Numbered from the stretch's first letter, positions 1 to 7,712 are shown. The stretch: 13,458 bases of DNA from an uncultured Clostridium sp. (GCF_934754915.1 NZ_CAKVKB010000091.1:1-13458), one strand, 5' to 3'. Translations and numbers: made by a program. Notes: generated by a model not told the origin, from the letters alone.

Positions 1-2
1 CT

Positions 3-968
3 GGTAAAGCTTTTGGAAAAAACAGCCTCTACACTATATTAACTAATGAAAAATATAATGGTGTCTATGTATTTAACAAATCATCAAAAAAAGAAAATGG
101 AAAAAGAAATTCACACAAATTAAAAGCAAGTGATGAAATAATAAGAATTCCTGATGGAATGCCTAAAATAATTAATGATGAAATATGGAATGAGGTGAAA
201 AAGAAAATGGATAATAATAAAAGATTCCGTGGAGCTGCACAAGCTAAAAAAATATATCTTCTAAGCGGATTAATATACTGTGGTAAATGTGGCTCGGCCA
301 TGACAGGTAACAGCCGACATTCTGGTCGAAATAAGACTTTATATGAAACTTATGAATGTTCTAATAGAAAAAGGACTAAGCAATGTGATATGAAAGCAAT
401 AAATAAATCTTTAGTTGAAAAAATAGTTATAAATGATTTATATGATAATATTCTTTCCCCAAATGTTATCAACAAAGTAACTAATGAAATATTAACTTAT
501 ACACAAAAACAGAACAAAGAAATATTAAAAGATATAAATTCATATAAAAAACAGTTAAAAGATATTGATATAAAAATTAATAATATTGTTGAAGCAGTTG
601 CTAATGGACTATACAATCCTATTATGAAGGAAAAATTAACTGAACTGGAATCTCAAAAAAATACTCTGATTATAAGAATCACTGAAGCTGAAAGAGAATC
701 TAAATTAAACTCTCCATCTGAAGACATGATAAAAAAATATTTATCTAAAGATAGTGATATAAAAACTAAAAGTTTAGAAGAACAGAAAAAAGTTATTCAA
801 AATTATATAAAAAAAGTCACTATCTATGATGATGAAGTTATCACCGATACGATTGTGACTTGTCTTGGTGGAGGTGACGGGTGTCGAACCCGTGTCCGAA
901 AGCCGACGCCATTATCTTTCTCCGAGTGCAGTTCATGTTTTAAAATTCCCTCAAGCGCACGCCCATGA
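3..968 (+). CDS. Large serine recombinase, C-terminal part (5' end outside window)
   Basis: The frame is open from base 3, so the start and the N-terminal catalytic serine domain lie left of the window. About 321 residues are visible. The first ~50 (KNSLYTILTNEKYNGVYVFN onward) match the end of the Recombinase domain (PF07508 type). A zinc beta-ribbon follows (YCGKCGSAM, then YECSNRKRTKQC), giving the Cys-X2-Cys plus two-Cys pattern. A lysine- and glutamate-rich coiled coil, typical of large serine integrases, comes next at about nt 480-810. The enzyme would integrate or excise a phage or other mobile element. The last ~34 codons are not native-looking: from nt 866 the frame reads the antisense of the tmRNA 3' end (GCRTRVRKP). 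This suggests that the element joined ssrA here and that the stop codon at 966-968 was acquired from the target. Family assignment is firm; the element type is unknown. Confidence 0.9.
   Translation, partial: GKAFGKNSLYTILTNEKYNGVYVFNKSSKKENGKRNSHKLKASDEIIRIPDGMPKIINDEIWNEVKKKMDNNKRFRGAAQAKKIYLLSGLIYCGKCGSAMTGNSRHSGRNKTLYETYECSNRKRTKQCDMKAINKSLVEKIVINDLYDNILSPNVINKVTNEILTYTQKQNKEILKDINSYKKQLKDIDIKINNIVEAVANGLYNPIMKEKLTELESQKNTLIIRITEAERESKLNSPSEDMIKKYLSKDSDIKTKSLEEQKKVIQNYIKKVTIYDDEVITDTIVTCLGGGDGCRTRVRKPTPLSFSECSSCFKIPSSARP
866..908. mobile_element. Probable attachment site of the serine-recombinase element (ssrA 3' end)
   Basis: The recombinase frame passes straight from native-looking codons into the T-arm and acceptor end of ssrA, with no intergenic gap. 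The junction between element and chromosome should therefore lie at or near the tmRNA 3' end. An integrating element has to restore the gene's 3' end, and it is intact here. The exact crossover bases cannot be seen because the other element end is outside the window. Confidence 0.5.
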
Positions 969-1096
969 ACAGGCTTACACTATCAGTAGCTTCATAAATA
1001 CCCCTCTGGCTCAAAGCTTTGCCAGGCTTCGTGTCCCACTCTAATGACACCAGTGATCCAGACCGTGGGCAGCCCGGGCTGATGAGCAGCGTTAAA

Positions 1097-1126
1097 TTAA
1101 GCTGCTAATGCAAAATTATCTTCTGC
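1097..1126 (-). other. tmRNA proteolysis-tag reading frame
   Basis: Codons GCA GAA GAT AAT TTT GCA TTA GCA GCT TAA inside ssrA encode AEDNFALAA plus stop. The hydrophobic ALAA end is the usual degron recognised by ClpXP-type proteases. The first codon is assigned by analogy with other clostridial tags. Confidence 0.9.
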
Positions 1127-1276
1127 GTTTACATTTAATGCATACTTTATTTACGAGGATTCATGCTTCCCTCGACTCGCTTAATAAATCTTTCATGCCC
1201 CCGTCGAAGCCAAAACACCCCCAGGTTTATAAAAAACTTAAATGCATATTCAGTTTTAATATATCTTGCATTTTTG

Positions 1277-1305
1277 ATTATATATTATTAAATACACTCT
1301 GTCAA
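1277..1305 (-). promoter_or_regulatory. ssrA promoter, perfect sigma-A consensus
   Basis: The minus strand reads TTGACA (1305-1300), a 17-nt spacer and TATAAT (1282-1277), a perfect match to the housekeeping consensus. Transcription would start near 1270, about 48 nt before the mature tmRNA 5' end. This suits an abundant, constitutive RNA with a leader removed by processing. Confidence 0.85.
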
Positions 1306-1342
1306 ATAACATATTAATATTTTTAATGCACATTTTTCCTTT

Positions 1343-1474
1343 TCAATGATTAGTTTTTTTATTATTTTTACTAGCTTTCTTAATTTTATTTTCAAGAATT
1401 TCTATAGCTATATTAACTACATCTGGATTAGACTCTTCACCAGCAAGTTTTCCAAGAATACATTTCTCTCCAAT
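1343..1474 (-). pseudogene. Possible 43-codon mini-gene with an ATT start, or a decayed gene
   Basis: The minus strand carries AGGAGG (1487-1482), then 7 nt, then ATT GGA GAG, where ATG would be expected. The frame continues through GEKCILGKLAGEESNPDVV, an amphipathic stretch and a lysine/asparagine-rich tail to TGA at 1345-1343. There is no ATG, GTG or TTG in this frame before the tail. The Shine-Dalgarno sequence and spacing are ideal and the residues look protein-like. Either a rare ATT start is used or an ATG has mutated. A second short frame (about 1530-1420) overlaps it, so a broken gene with a frameshift is equally possible. I do not recognise a family. Confidence 0.3.
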
Positions 1475-1545
1475 ACTAATACCTCCTCATATGAACAAAC
1501 CAAATTTTCTTCTCCAAGTTTATCCTTTTAATCCCTATACTAATA

Positions 1546-1585
1546 TAGAGTCTGACAACAATTTTTTAATTATCATCAAACTCTA
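1546..1585 (-). terminator. Hairpin after the chemoreceptor-STAS operon
   Basis: A 17-bp stem joins 1585-1569 to 1562-1546 across a 6-nt loop. Four pairs are G-U in the minus-strand RNA and would be A-C mismatches in plus-strand RNA, so the structure belongs to the minus-strand transcript. It starts 17 nt after the STAS stop codon. No run of U follows, so it may act as a transcript-end stabiliser or a weak terminator. Confidence 0.45.
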
Positions 1586-1601
1586 TCAATAGTATATTCC
1601 T

Positions 1602-1886
1602 CTATTGTTCTATGTCAAAAACTTCATCCAGTTTTGTCAGTTTAAACAACTTATTAATTTCTAAATTAATATATCTAAGTTTTAGAGAACCATTTTTTTC
1701 AATACACTTTTTATATATAGATACTAATGCTCCAAGGCCTGTACTATCTATAAAAGTACACTTACTGAAATCAAAAATAAAATCAACATTATTATTTTCA
1801 ATAAGATTACTAACCTTTTCTTTAAAATCTGCAGCTTCATCAATACAAAAGTCTTTAGGTACAACCATTAAACTATAGTTATTCAT
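1602..1886 (-). CDS. Single-domain STAS protein (anti-sigma factor antagonist-like)
   Basis: At 94 residues this is a stand-alone STAS domain, the fold of SpoIIAA and RsbV. The diagnostic segment is FDFSKCTFIDSTGLGALVSI. Ser48 in DSTGLG is the position phosphorylated by anti-sigma kinases in characterised members, and the neighbouring Thr49 is an alternative. The ATG at 1886 has the ribosome site AAGGGG (1900-1895), which overlaps the stop codon of the chemoreceptor gene upstream, so translation is probably coupled. The gene is last in a two-gene operon with an MCP. No anti-sigma kinase or sigma factor lies nearby, so a role as a sigma switch is unsupported. A partner in signalling by the adjacent receptor is my inference from context. 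Confidence 0.8.
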   Translation of the reverse strand: MNNYSLMVVPKDFCIDEAADFKEKVSNLIENNNVDFIFDFSKCTFIDSTGLGALVSIYKKCIEKNGSLKLRYINLEINKLFKLTKLDEVFDIEQ

Positions 1887-1898
1887 TTATATTGCCCC

Positions 1899-3905
1899 TT
1901 ATACTTTAAATTTTTCAACAAGCTTTGTTAACTGTTCTGACATAGCACTTGTTTCTTCTGCTGTTGCTGTAAGGTTATTTATTGCATCTGCTTCTTGTTC
2001 TGTTGCCTGCGCTACATTTTTACACTCTGCACTGTTGCTTTCTGATATAGTTGCTATATCATTTATAAGAGATACAACTTTATCTGAAGATGCAACTTCG
2101 TCACTTGTAATATCAAGTATTTCTTCAACATGTTTAACTATAATTTCAATAGATTTTATTATATTAATAAAGGCTTCATCTGTATCATTAACTACTGTTA
2201 CACCTTTTTCTACTTCTAAATTTGCCCTTTCCATTGCTTTTACTGCATTTCCAGTCTGTTCAACCATTTCTGAAACAAGTTCTGTAATTTCTTTAGATCT
2301 TGTATTTGTTTCTTCTGACAATTGTCTTACTTCTTCAGCAACTATGCTGAATCCTTTTCCTTGTTCCCCTGCTCTAGCTGCTTCTATAGCTGCATTTAAA
2401 GCAAGTAAATTTGTTTCTTCAGCAATAGAATTTATGGTATTTATTATACCACTGACCTTTACTGACAGCTCATTAACTTCCTTCAATACTTTTGATGTCT
2501 CATTACTTTCTACACTTATGCTATTCATCGCATTTACGGTCTGTTCTACTTTTTGTCTTCCTAAATCTGCAACTTCCTTTGTCTTGTTTGCATTAGAATC
2601 TGTAGATTTAGCTCTAGATTGTGCCAATTGTACCAAACTAGATAACTGTACAAGAACTTCAGATATATCCACTACTGACTGATTTTGTTTTTCTGATGCT
2701 TCATATACATTATCAACTGTAGCACTTATTTCTTCTGTTGTAGCACTTATTTCTTGTGAAGATGATGCAAGATGATTAGAAGCTTCTTCTAACTGCTTTG
2801 AAGCACCAATAACACTTTTTACTATTTCATCCTGACTTTCTATCATCGCATTAAAAGACTTGGCAAGTCCTCCTATTTCATCATTGAGTTTCACTTCTGC
2901 AGTTACAGTAAGATCTCCTTCACCTGCTCTTTTCATCAAACTTTCAATATATTTAATCGGATTTACTATACATTTAGTTGAATATAAATATGAACAAATC
3001 ATTGCTATTACAATTGAAATGATAACATAAATAATAGTATTTTTCTTAATTGCTATTGCAGAAGCCATATATTCATCATAAGATGCAGTTATTGCTACTA
3101 CCCATTTGTCAACAGGTTTAAAGGTTACATATTTATATATTCCTTGGTAATCAGTATAAAATCCTTCTGTAACTTCTCCTGATACCATTCCATTTGCAAT
3201 ATTTCTAAGGCTTTCGCTCTCACTATCACATATATTTTCATTTAATATTTTATCTTCATTAGGATGCCCTATGATAAGTCCATCTTTATCTACCATATAT
3301 CCATATCCATCTTCGTCAATCTTAACATCTGATGCATAATTTGATATAGATGAAAATTTAATACTTCCAACTATTGTTCCTATTATTGTATCATCTTTTT
3401 TTATTGGTGTTGAAATAAATATAGCTGGATTCCCTGTAAATCTTGAATTCAATACTTCACTTACAGCTGTAGTTCCATTACTTAAAGTCTCTTTTAGATA
3501 ATCTCTATCACCTAAATCAATAGTTGGACTTTTTGTTTGAGTATCTATTAACACTTTTCCTGTGGAATCAGTTACTATCAACACTTCCATAAAATCTTTA
3601 TTACTCTTTTGAACCTGATTTATGTATTCAAATGCAGTATCCATATTTGCAGTTGATGAACTGTCTTGTATAAAATCTGCAAGCTGTTCATTTAAACTTA
3701 CTAACTCTACTTCTCCTCTTACAGAATCTATTGATTTTTCTATCAACTTAGATACATCATCTGCCTGCTGTTCTAATTGTGACTTTGTTAATTCTTGTAA
3801 TGACCGTGAAGCCATATTATATGATACAATTCCAAATAAACTCATTGGAAATGCTATGAGAATAAAAAACGCTGCCATAATTTTTGCCCTTAACGAAACT
3901 TTCAC
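1899..3905 (-). CDS. Methyl-accepting chemotaxis protein with dCache sensor
   Basis: From the chosen start the protein has 668 residues: a membrane helix at ~8-28, an extracellular double-Cache sensor at ~35-280, a second helix at ~290-308 (TIIYVIISIVIAMICSYLY), a HAMP linker at ~310-365 and a long cytoplasmic coiled-coil signalling domain to the C-terminus. The hairpin tip (IAEETNLLALNAAIEAARAG, ~494-513) is the classic CheA/CheW contact site. It would sense an external small molecule and control CheA; the ligand cannot be read from the sequence. The GTG at 3905 is preferred because GGGAGGGG (3919-3912) sits just upstream. A TTG at 3920 would place that ribosome site inside the gene. The STAS gene follows after 12 nt. 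I see no sigma-D-type motility promoter upstream. Confidence 0.93.
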   Translation of the reverse strand: MKVSLRAKIMAAFFILIAFPMSLFGIVSYNMASRSLQELTKSQLEQQADDVSKLIEKSIDSVRGEVELVSLNEQLADFIQDSSSTANMDTAFEYINQVQKSNKDFMEVLIVTDSTGKVLIDTQTKSPTIDLGDRDYLKETLSNGTTAVSEVLNSRFTGNPAIFISTPIKKDDTIIGTIVGSIKFSSISNYASDVKIDEDGYGYMVDKDGLIIGHPNEDKILNENICDSESESLRNIANGMVSGEVTEGFYTDYQGIYKYVTFKPVDKWVVAITASYDEYMASAIAIKKNTIIYVIISIVIAMICSYLYSTKCIVNPIKYIESLMKRAGEGDLTVTAEVKLNDEIGGLAKSFNAMIESQDEIVKSVIGASKQLEEASNHLASSSQEISATTEEISATVDNVYEASEKQNQSVVDISEVLVQLSSLVQLAQSRAKSTDSNANKTKEVADLGRQKVEQTVNAMNSISVESNETSKVLKEVNELSVKVSGIINTINSIAEETNLLALNAAIEAARAGEQGKGFSIVAEEVRQLSEETNTRSKEITELVSEMVEQTGNAVKAMERANLEVEKGVTVVNDTDEAFINIIKSIEIIVKHVEEILDITSDEVASSDKVVSLINDIATISESNSAECKNVAQATEQEADAINNLTATAEETSAMSEQLTKLVEKFKV

Positions 3906-4311
3906 TACTACCCCTCCCAAAATATAAAGTTTTCTTTGTATTATTATTTATTTTTTTCTTGTTTCTCTCACATTTTGTCTTTCAATTTAGAACAATGACT
4001 ATTTCTTATGTGTGAAACTACTACATACTTTATATAGTTCAATTCAAAGTATATTTTTACCAATTAAATGATAACTCTTTACTAATGCTGCCAACAATAG
4101 TCAATGAATCAAATATTAATTTAATATAAAACTATTCATTTCATAGTATGTTACCATTAATTACTTTAATTATTACATTTTTATATTAATTTTTCAAGCA
4201 TTATACATAACACCTTAAAAGAATATATAAACAACTAAAATTCATTTTATATTAATCTGATTTAATCCAAGTATAATTGCATAATTTTCAAAAAATATCT
4301 TAAATAAAAAG
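3906..4311. other. Intergenic region upstream of the chemoreceptor
   Basis: About 400 nt of AT-rich sequence lie between the MCP start and the nfn terminator. It must hold the MCP promoter, but I see no convincing -35/-10 pair with normal spacing, no RNA gene and no plausible small ORF. Confidence 0.5.
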
Positions 4312-4368
4312 GCTCCCATTTATGATAAAACTTTTCATATATTTCATAAGTTTATCATAAATGGGAGC
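4312..4368 (-). terminator. Rho-independent terminator of the nfnAB operon
   Basis: A perfect 18-bp inverted repeat (4312-4329 with 4351-4368) surrounds a 21-nt loop. On the minus strand it is followed by CCTTTTTATTTA. It lies 46 nt past the nfnB stop codon. The stem starts with the GC-rich GCTCCC, which is typical of an intrinsic terminator. Confidence 0.88.
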
Positions 4369-4414
4369 ATATCACGATTTATAAATAATCAAAATATAAA
4401 CCTATTTTTTAATA

Positions 4415-5806
4415 TTATTTTTGTAGATATTCATCAATAGCTGCTGCTGCTTTTTTACCAGCACCCATAGCTAAGATTACTGTAGCAGCTCCTGTAACTG
4501 CATCTCCACCAGCATAAACACCTTCTTTAGTTGTAAGACCAGTTTCTTCCTCTGCAACAATACATCTTCTCTTATTAATTTCTAATCCTTCAGTTGTTGA
4601 AGAAATTAATGGGTTTGGTGAAGTACCAAGTGACATTATAACTGTATCAACATCCATAGTGAATTCTGAGCCTGGAACTTCTACTGGCTTTCTTCTTCCT
4701 GATTCATCTGGTTCACCAAGTTCCATTTTAACGCATACCATTCCTTTAACCCATCCATTTTCATCAACTAAGATTTCTTTAGGGTTTGTCAATACATCAA
4801 AGATAACTCCTTCTTCTTTAGCATGATGTACTTCTTCAGCTCTTGCTGGAAGCTCTTCCTGACCTCTTCTGTATACAATATGGCTTTCTGCTCCAAGTCT
4901 TAATGCTGTTCTTGCAGCATCCATAGCAACATTACCACCACCAACAATTGCAACTTTCTTACCAGCTCTTACTGGAGTATCATACTCTTCATTAGCAGCT
5001 TTCATTAAGTTTACTCTTGTTAAGAATTCATTTGCTGAGAATACTCCATTAGCATTTTCTCCTGGGATTCCCATAAATCTTGGAAGACCAGCACCTGAAC
5101 CTATAAATACAGCTTCAAATCCTTCTTCTTCAAATAATTGATCTATTGTTATAGTTCTTCCTATTATAACATTAGTTTCAATCTTAACTCCAAGCTTCTT
5201 TATGTTCTTAACTTCATTTGCAACAACCTTATCCTTTGGAAGTCTGAATTCTGGAATACCATATTCCAAAACTCCACCAGCTTTATGAAGTGCTTCAAAT
5301 ATTGTAACTTCATAACCCTTCTTAGCTAAATCTCCCGCACAAGTTAATCCTGAAGGACCTGAACCTATTACTGCAACTTTCTTTCCATTGCTTGGTTCCT
5401 TAGCACTTAAATCTACATCATGAGCTGCTGCCCAGTCTGCTGTAAATCTTTCAAGTTTACCAATTGCTACTGCTTCACCTTTAATTCCAAGTACACATTT
5501 TCCTTCACATTGCTTTTCTTGTGGACATACTCTTCCACATACAGCTGGAAGTGCACTATATTTAGCAATTTCTTTTGCAGCACCTTCAAAATCATTTTCT
5601 TTAACTTTTGCAATAAATCCTGGAATATCAATTGATACTGGACATCCTTTTCTACATTGAGGATTCTTACAATTTAAACATCTTGAAGCTTCTTTTACTG
5701 CTTCTTCTTCATTATATCCTAAACAAACTTCTTCAAAATTTGTAGCTCTTACCTTTGGATCCTGTTCTCTTACAGGTACTCTTATCATTCTTTCATTCAT
5801 ATTCAT
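4415..5806 (-). CDS. nfnB: NADH-dependent reduced ferredoxin:NADP+ oxidoreductase, subunit B (GltD-like)
   Basis: The 463-residue protein is of the glutamate-synthase small-subunit type. An N-terminal domain binds two [4Fe-4S] clusters, with cysteines 43, 46, 51, 55 and 90, 94, 100, 104. A first dinucleotide fold follows (VAVIGSGPSGLTCAG, ~145-159; FAD), then an inserted NAD(P) fold (VAIVGGGNVAMDAAR, ~285-299) and the closing FAD motif VYAGGDAVTGAATV (~430-443). Alone it could be read as GltD, but it directly follows an nfnA-type gene and no GltB large subunit is present. The pair therefore fits NfnAB, which couples NADH and reduced ferredoxin to NADP+ reduction by flavin-based electron bifurcation in the cytoplasm. 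The start ATG shares one base with the nfnA stop (TAATG), and AGAGGTG lies 6 nt upstream. Confidence 0.9.
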   Translation of the reverse strand: MNMNERMIRVPVREQDPKVRATNFEEVCLGYNEEEAVKEASRCLNCKNPQCRKGCPVSIDIPGFIAKVKENDFEGAAKEIAKYSALPAVCGRVCPQEKQCEGKCVLGIKGEAVAIGKLERFTADWAAAHDVDLSAKEPSNGKKVAVIGSGPSGLTCAGDLAKKGYEVTIFEALHKAGGVLEYGIPEFRLPKDKVVANEVKNIKKLGVKIETNVIIGRTITIDQLFEEEGFEAVFIGSGAGLPRFMGIPGENANGVFSANEFLTRVNLMKAANEEYDTPVRAGKKVAIVGGGNVAMDAARTALRLGAESHIVYRRGQEELPARAEEVHHAKEEGVIFDVLTNPKEILVDENGWVKGMVCVKMELGEPDESGRRKPVEVPGSEFTMDVDTVIMSLGTSPNPLISSTTEGLEINKRRCIVAEEETGLTTKEGVYAGGDAVTGAATVILAMGAGKKAAAAIDEYLQK

Positions 5807-6696
5807 TATTTATCACCTCTGCATCCACAGCCACCATGACTATGAGTATCTCCTTCTTCAAATTTTAAAACAGCTCTGCCTTCTTCAGTTTTATACATAG
5901 CTTGTCTTCTCATTGATTCATCGTAATTTACTAAATGTCCATCAAATTCTGGTCCATCAACACATGCAAACTTAACTTCTCCTCCAACAGTGACTCTACA
6001 TGCACCACACATACCTGTACCATCTACCATTATAGGATTTAAGCTTACTGTAGTTGGAATATTCAATTCTTTTGTTAACATTGAAGTAAATTTCATCATT
6101 ATCATTGGTCCAATTATTACAGCGTGATCATATTTTTTGTTTTGGTTGTTAACTAATTCTTTAAGCATATCTGATCCAGTTCCTTTAAATCCATATGAAC
6201 CATCATCAGTTGTAACATAAAGATTTCCAGCAACAGCCTTTAATTCTTCCTCATATATAAGTAAATCTTTATTTCTGCTTCCTAATATAACATCAACATC
6301 CACTCCATGTTTTTTCATCCATTTTACTTGTGGATATACTGGTGCAGCTCCAACTCCACCTGCTATAAAGATAAGTTTTTTCTTTTTTAATTCTTCTAAA
6401 TCTTCTTTGATAAATTCACTAGGCTGTCCTAAAGGACCTACAAAATCACTAACACATTCCCCAGCTTCATATGTTGCTAATTCTTTTGTACTCTTACCTA
6501 CTGTCTGGAAAACTATTGTAACAGTTCCCTTTGCTTCATCATAATCTGCAATTGTAAGAGGAATTCTTTCACCTTTTTCACTATTTTTAATAATAATGAA
6601 TTGACCTGGCTTTGCAGATTTTGCTACTCTTGGAGCTTCAATTTCCATTAAATAGATATTGCCTGTTAACTCCTTTTTGCTTACTATTTTATACAT
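5806..6696 (-). CDS. nfnA: NADH-dependent reduced ferredoxin:NADP+ oxidoreductase, subunit A
   Basis: The 296-residue protein belongs to the ferredoxin-NADP reductase / dihydroorotate dehydrogenase electron-transfer subunit family. An N-terminal FAD barrel carries RIPLTIAD (~44-51), followed by a nucleotide-binding fold with IAGGVGAAPVYP (~111-122). The C-terminal [2Fe-2S] site has Cys230, Cys233 and Cys245. Asp225 just before them is a candidate fourth ligand; an Asp ligand has been reported for this family. The C-terminus ends in an unusual HSHGGCGCRGDK tail. It forms the NAD(H)-binding half of NfnAB and carries the bifurcating-enzyme partner FAD. It is first in the operon, with ribosome site AAAGGGGTG before the ATG. 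The homologous SudB/PyrK-like role is the main alternative, but the nfnB partner argues against it. Confidence 0.9.
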   Translation of the reverse strand: MYKIVSKKELTGNIYLMEIEAPRVAKSAKPGQFIIIKNSEKGERIPLTIADYDEAKGTVTIVFQTVGKSTKELATYEAGECVSDFVGPLGQPSEFIKEDLEELKKKKLIFIAGGVGAAPVYPQVKWMKKHGVDVDVILGSRNKDLLIYEEELKAVAGNLYVTTDDGSYGFKGTGSDMLKELVNNQNKKYDHAVIIGPMIMMKFTSMLTKELNIPTTVSLNPIMVDGTGMCGACRVTVGGEVKFACVDGPEFDGHLVNYDESMRRQAMYKTEEGRAVLKFEEGDTHSHGGCGCRGDK

Positions 6697-6747
6697 TCTA
6701 TAGCACCCCTTTGGTATAATGTTTGGTTTTTTTTAGTCTACAACCTT

Positions 6748-6775
6748 ATTATATAGTTTACACCATTATATTGAA
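6748..6775 (-). promoter_or_regulatory. Candidate nfnAB promoter
   Basis: On the minus strand TTCAAT (6775-6770) and TATAAT (6753-6748) are 16 nt apart, and the start codon lies ~45 nt past the expected transcription start. The -35 box is weak and a second TATAAT overlaps the spacer (6770-6765), so the exact boxes are uncertain. I do not see a clear Rex operator. Confidence 0.35.
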
Positions 6776-7048
6776 TTTTCAAAATATTTTTTTGAAAAAT
6801 TTGTTTCTTTTTAAGAAATTTTTGCAAATATTTTTTCCAAAGTTTCTTCTATCTAAGAAAAATACTATATCTCATAATATACAACTAATCTTAACATCTT
6901 AACTATTTTGTTACTTTTTACTATAATTGATTGTCAAATTCTAACTTTATTATTAATGAAATCTTGTAAAAATTTATTTTTTTGATACCTGCATAACAAA
7001 AAATACGTATTTATATTAACCGCTCAACACAAATACATATTTTTACAA
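6776..7048. other. AT-rich spacer between divergent nfnA and methyltransferase genes
   Basis: It contains runs of T and A with no gene, hairpin or RNA that I can support. It separates the divergent nfnAB and methyltransferase promoters. Confidence 0.5.
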
Positions 7049-7106
7049 TGAACTTATTGAAATGAACATTGAACAATGTTAATATATTATTGTTCAATAA
7101 ATGAAC
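7049..7106 (+). promoter_or_regulatory. Methyltransferase promoter with four-part TGAAC/GTTCA operator
   Basis: The -35 TTGAAA (7057-7062) and extended -10 TGT-TAATAT (hexamer 7080-7085) are 17 nt apart. TGAAC occurs at 7049, 7063 and 7102, and its inverse GTTCA at 7092; an extra TGAAC lies at 7070. The pair at 7092-7106 forms a GTTCA-N5-TGAAC palindrome at about +1 to +15. A 10-bp dyad ATTGAACAAT/ATTGTTCAAT (7068-7077, 7089-7098) also spans the -10 box. Operator elements covering the spacer, -10 and start site suggest repression. The same layout recurs at 13029-13086 before the phosphonate operon. Confidence 0.75.
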
Positions 7107-7138
7107 TTTAAGTATGAATATATTGGGAGGAAGACGTT

Positions 7139-7699
7139 ATGGAAGATATGTCTTATTGGAAAGAAGTATGGGAAAGAAAAGGTCGTGGCAAAACAAATGA
7201 TTTAACAGAACTCGATGGTTATGAAGATACCACTGCTAATGTAAAACAAATCGCTGAAAATATTATAAAAGAACTTGATATAAAAGAAACTGATACTGTA
7301 TTAGAAGTTGCATGTGGTGCTGGTGGACTAGCTCAATACATAAAATGTGCACAATATGTTGGTATTGACTATTCAAGCACATTAGTTCAGAGACATATAG
7401 AAATACTTCACAATTCAGTAATTCAAGGTGAAGCAAATAATTTAATATTTAAGGATAAAACTTTTGACAAAGTATTTTGCTTTGGGGCATTTCATTATTT
7501 TCCAAATATGGAATACGCAAATCAAGCAATTGCAGAACTTAAAAGAGTTGCAAAAAAAGCAATATTTATAGGAGATCTTCCTGTAACATCACACAGAGAC
7601 ACTCATCTTTTATACAAGAAGGAAGACTTTAAAGGATGGAAAATATTCGATGGATACTACAATCCTTGTAGATTTAATGTATCATTAAAGCTTGATTAA
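7139..7699 (+). CDS. Class I SAM-dependent methyltransferase
   Basis: This is a compact 186-residue Rossmann methyltransferase. Motif I is VLEVACGAGG (~54-63), which binds S-adenosylmethionine. Asp77 in YVGIDYSS is the acidic residue that normally holds the ribose. A later strand is FDKVFCFGAFHYFPN (~109-123). The tryptophan-rich N-terminus (SYWKEVWERKG) precedes the fold and may shape substrate binding. There are no membrane segments. The start is supported by GGGAGG 8 nt upstream. It is monocistronic, with its own promoter and terminator, and is convergent with the phosphonate operon. Its promoter closely matches that operon's promoter, so it probably acts in the same process. N-methylation of 2-aminoethylphosphonate is possible. 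The substrate cannot be read from the sequence, and small methyltransferases of this kind vary widely. Confidence 0.88.
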   Translation: MEDMSYWKEVWERKGRGKTNDLTELDGYEDTTANVKQIAENIIKELDIKETDTVLEVACGAGGLAQYIKCAQYVGIDYSSTLVQRHIEILHNSVIQGEANNLIFKDKTFDKVFCFGAFHYFPNMEYANQAIAELKRVAKKAIFIGDLPVTSHRDTHLLYKKEDFKGWKIFDGYYNPCRFNVSLKLD

Positions 7700-7712
7700 T
7701 GATACCTGCATT

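Larger units (their letters stand above)
866..1222 (-). ncRNA. ssrA: tmRNA (transfer-messenger RNA)
   Basis: This is a 357-nt one-piece tmRNA. The 5' end GGGGGTG (1222-1216) pairs with CACCTCC (876-870), which is followed by the discriminator A and an encoded CCA (868-866). The third pair is G-U, the alanyl-tRNA synthetase identity element expected in tmRNA. Next to the 5' end is the conserved GGCTTCGACGGGG, and near the 3' end is a T-arm ACGGG-TTCGACA-CCCGT. The internal tag frame encodes AEDNFALAA. It rescues stalled ribosomes with SmpB and marks the unfinished protein for proteolysis. The recombinase gene on the other strand overlaps the last 103 nt, and the two are transcribed convergently. 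The mature 5' end needs RNase P, because the likely transcript starts ~48 nt upstream. Confidence 0.97.

Noticed and set aside
1108..1317. Plus-strand frame across the tmRNA 5' half
   Set aside because: It lies on the antisense of ssrA and its promoter, with no ribosome site.
1346..1531. Plus-strand frame of 61 residues
   Set aside because: Phe- and Ser-rich product typical of random AT-rich sequence. It has no ribosome site, and the opposite strand has the more convincing Shine-Dalgarno-led frame.
2035..2682. Long plus-strand open frame opposite the chemoreceptor gene
   Set aside because: It is the antisense of the MCP signalling domain. The serine- and threonine-rich composition reflects complementary codons, and there is no ribosome site.
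4312..4368. Perfect 18-bp inverted repeat as an insertion-element end or operator
   Set aside because: Its place just after the nfnB stop and the T-run on the minus strand explain it as a terminator. No transposase or target duplication is present.
4415..6696. Reading the nfn pair as glutamate synthase small subunit plus a sulfide dehydrogenase subunit
   Set aside because: No glutamate synthase large subunit is adjacent, and the gene order and overlap fit NfnAB of clostridia.
7068..7098. The 10-bp dyad before the methyltransferase as the main conserved operator
   Set aside because: Its left half is only partly kept in the phosphonate promoter (TGAAA instead of TGAAC). The conserved unit is the four-element TGAAC/GTTCA pattern, so the dyad is treated as secondary.
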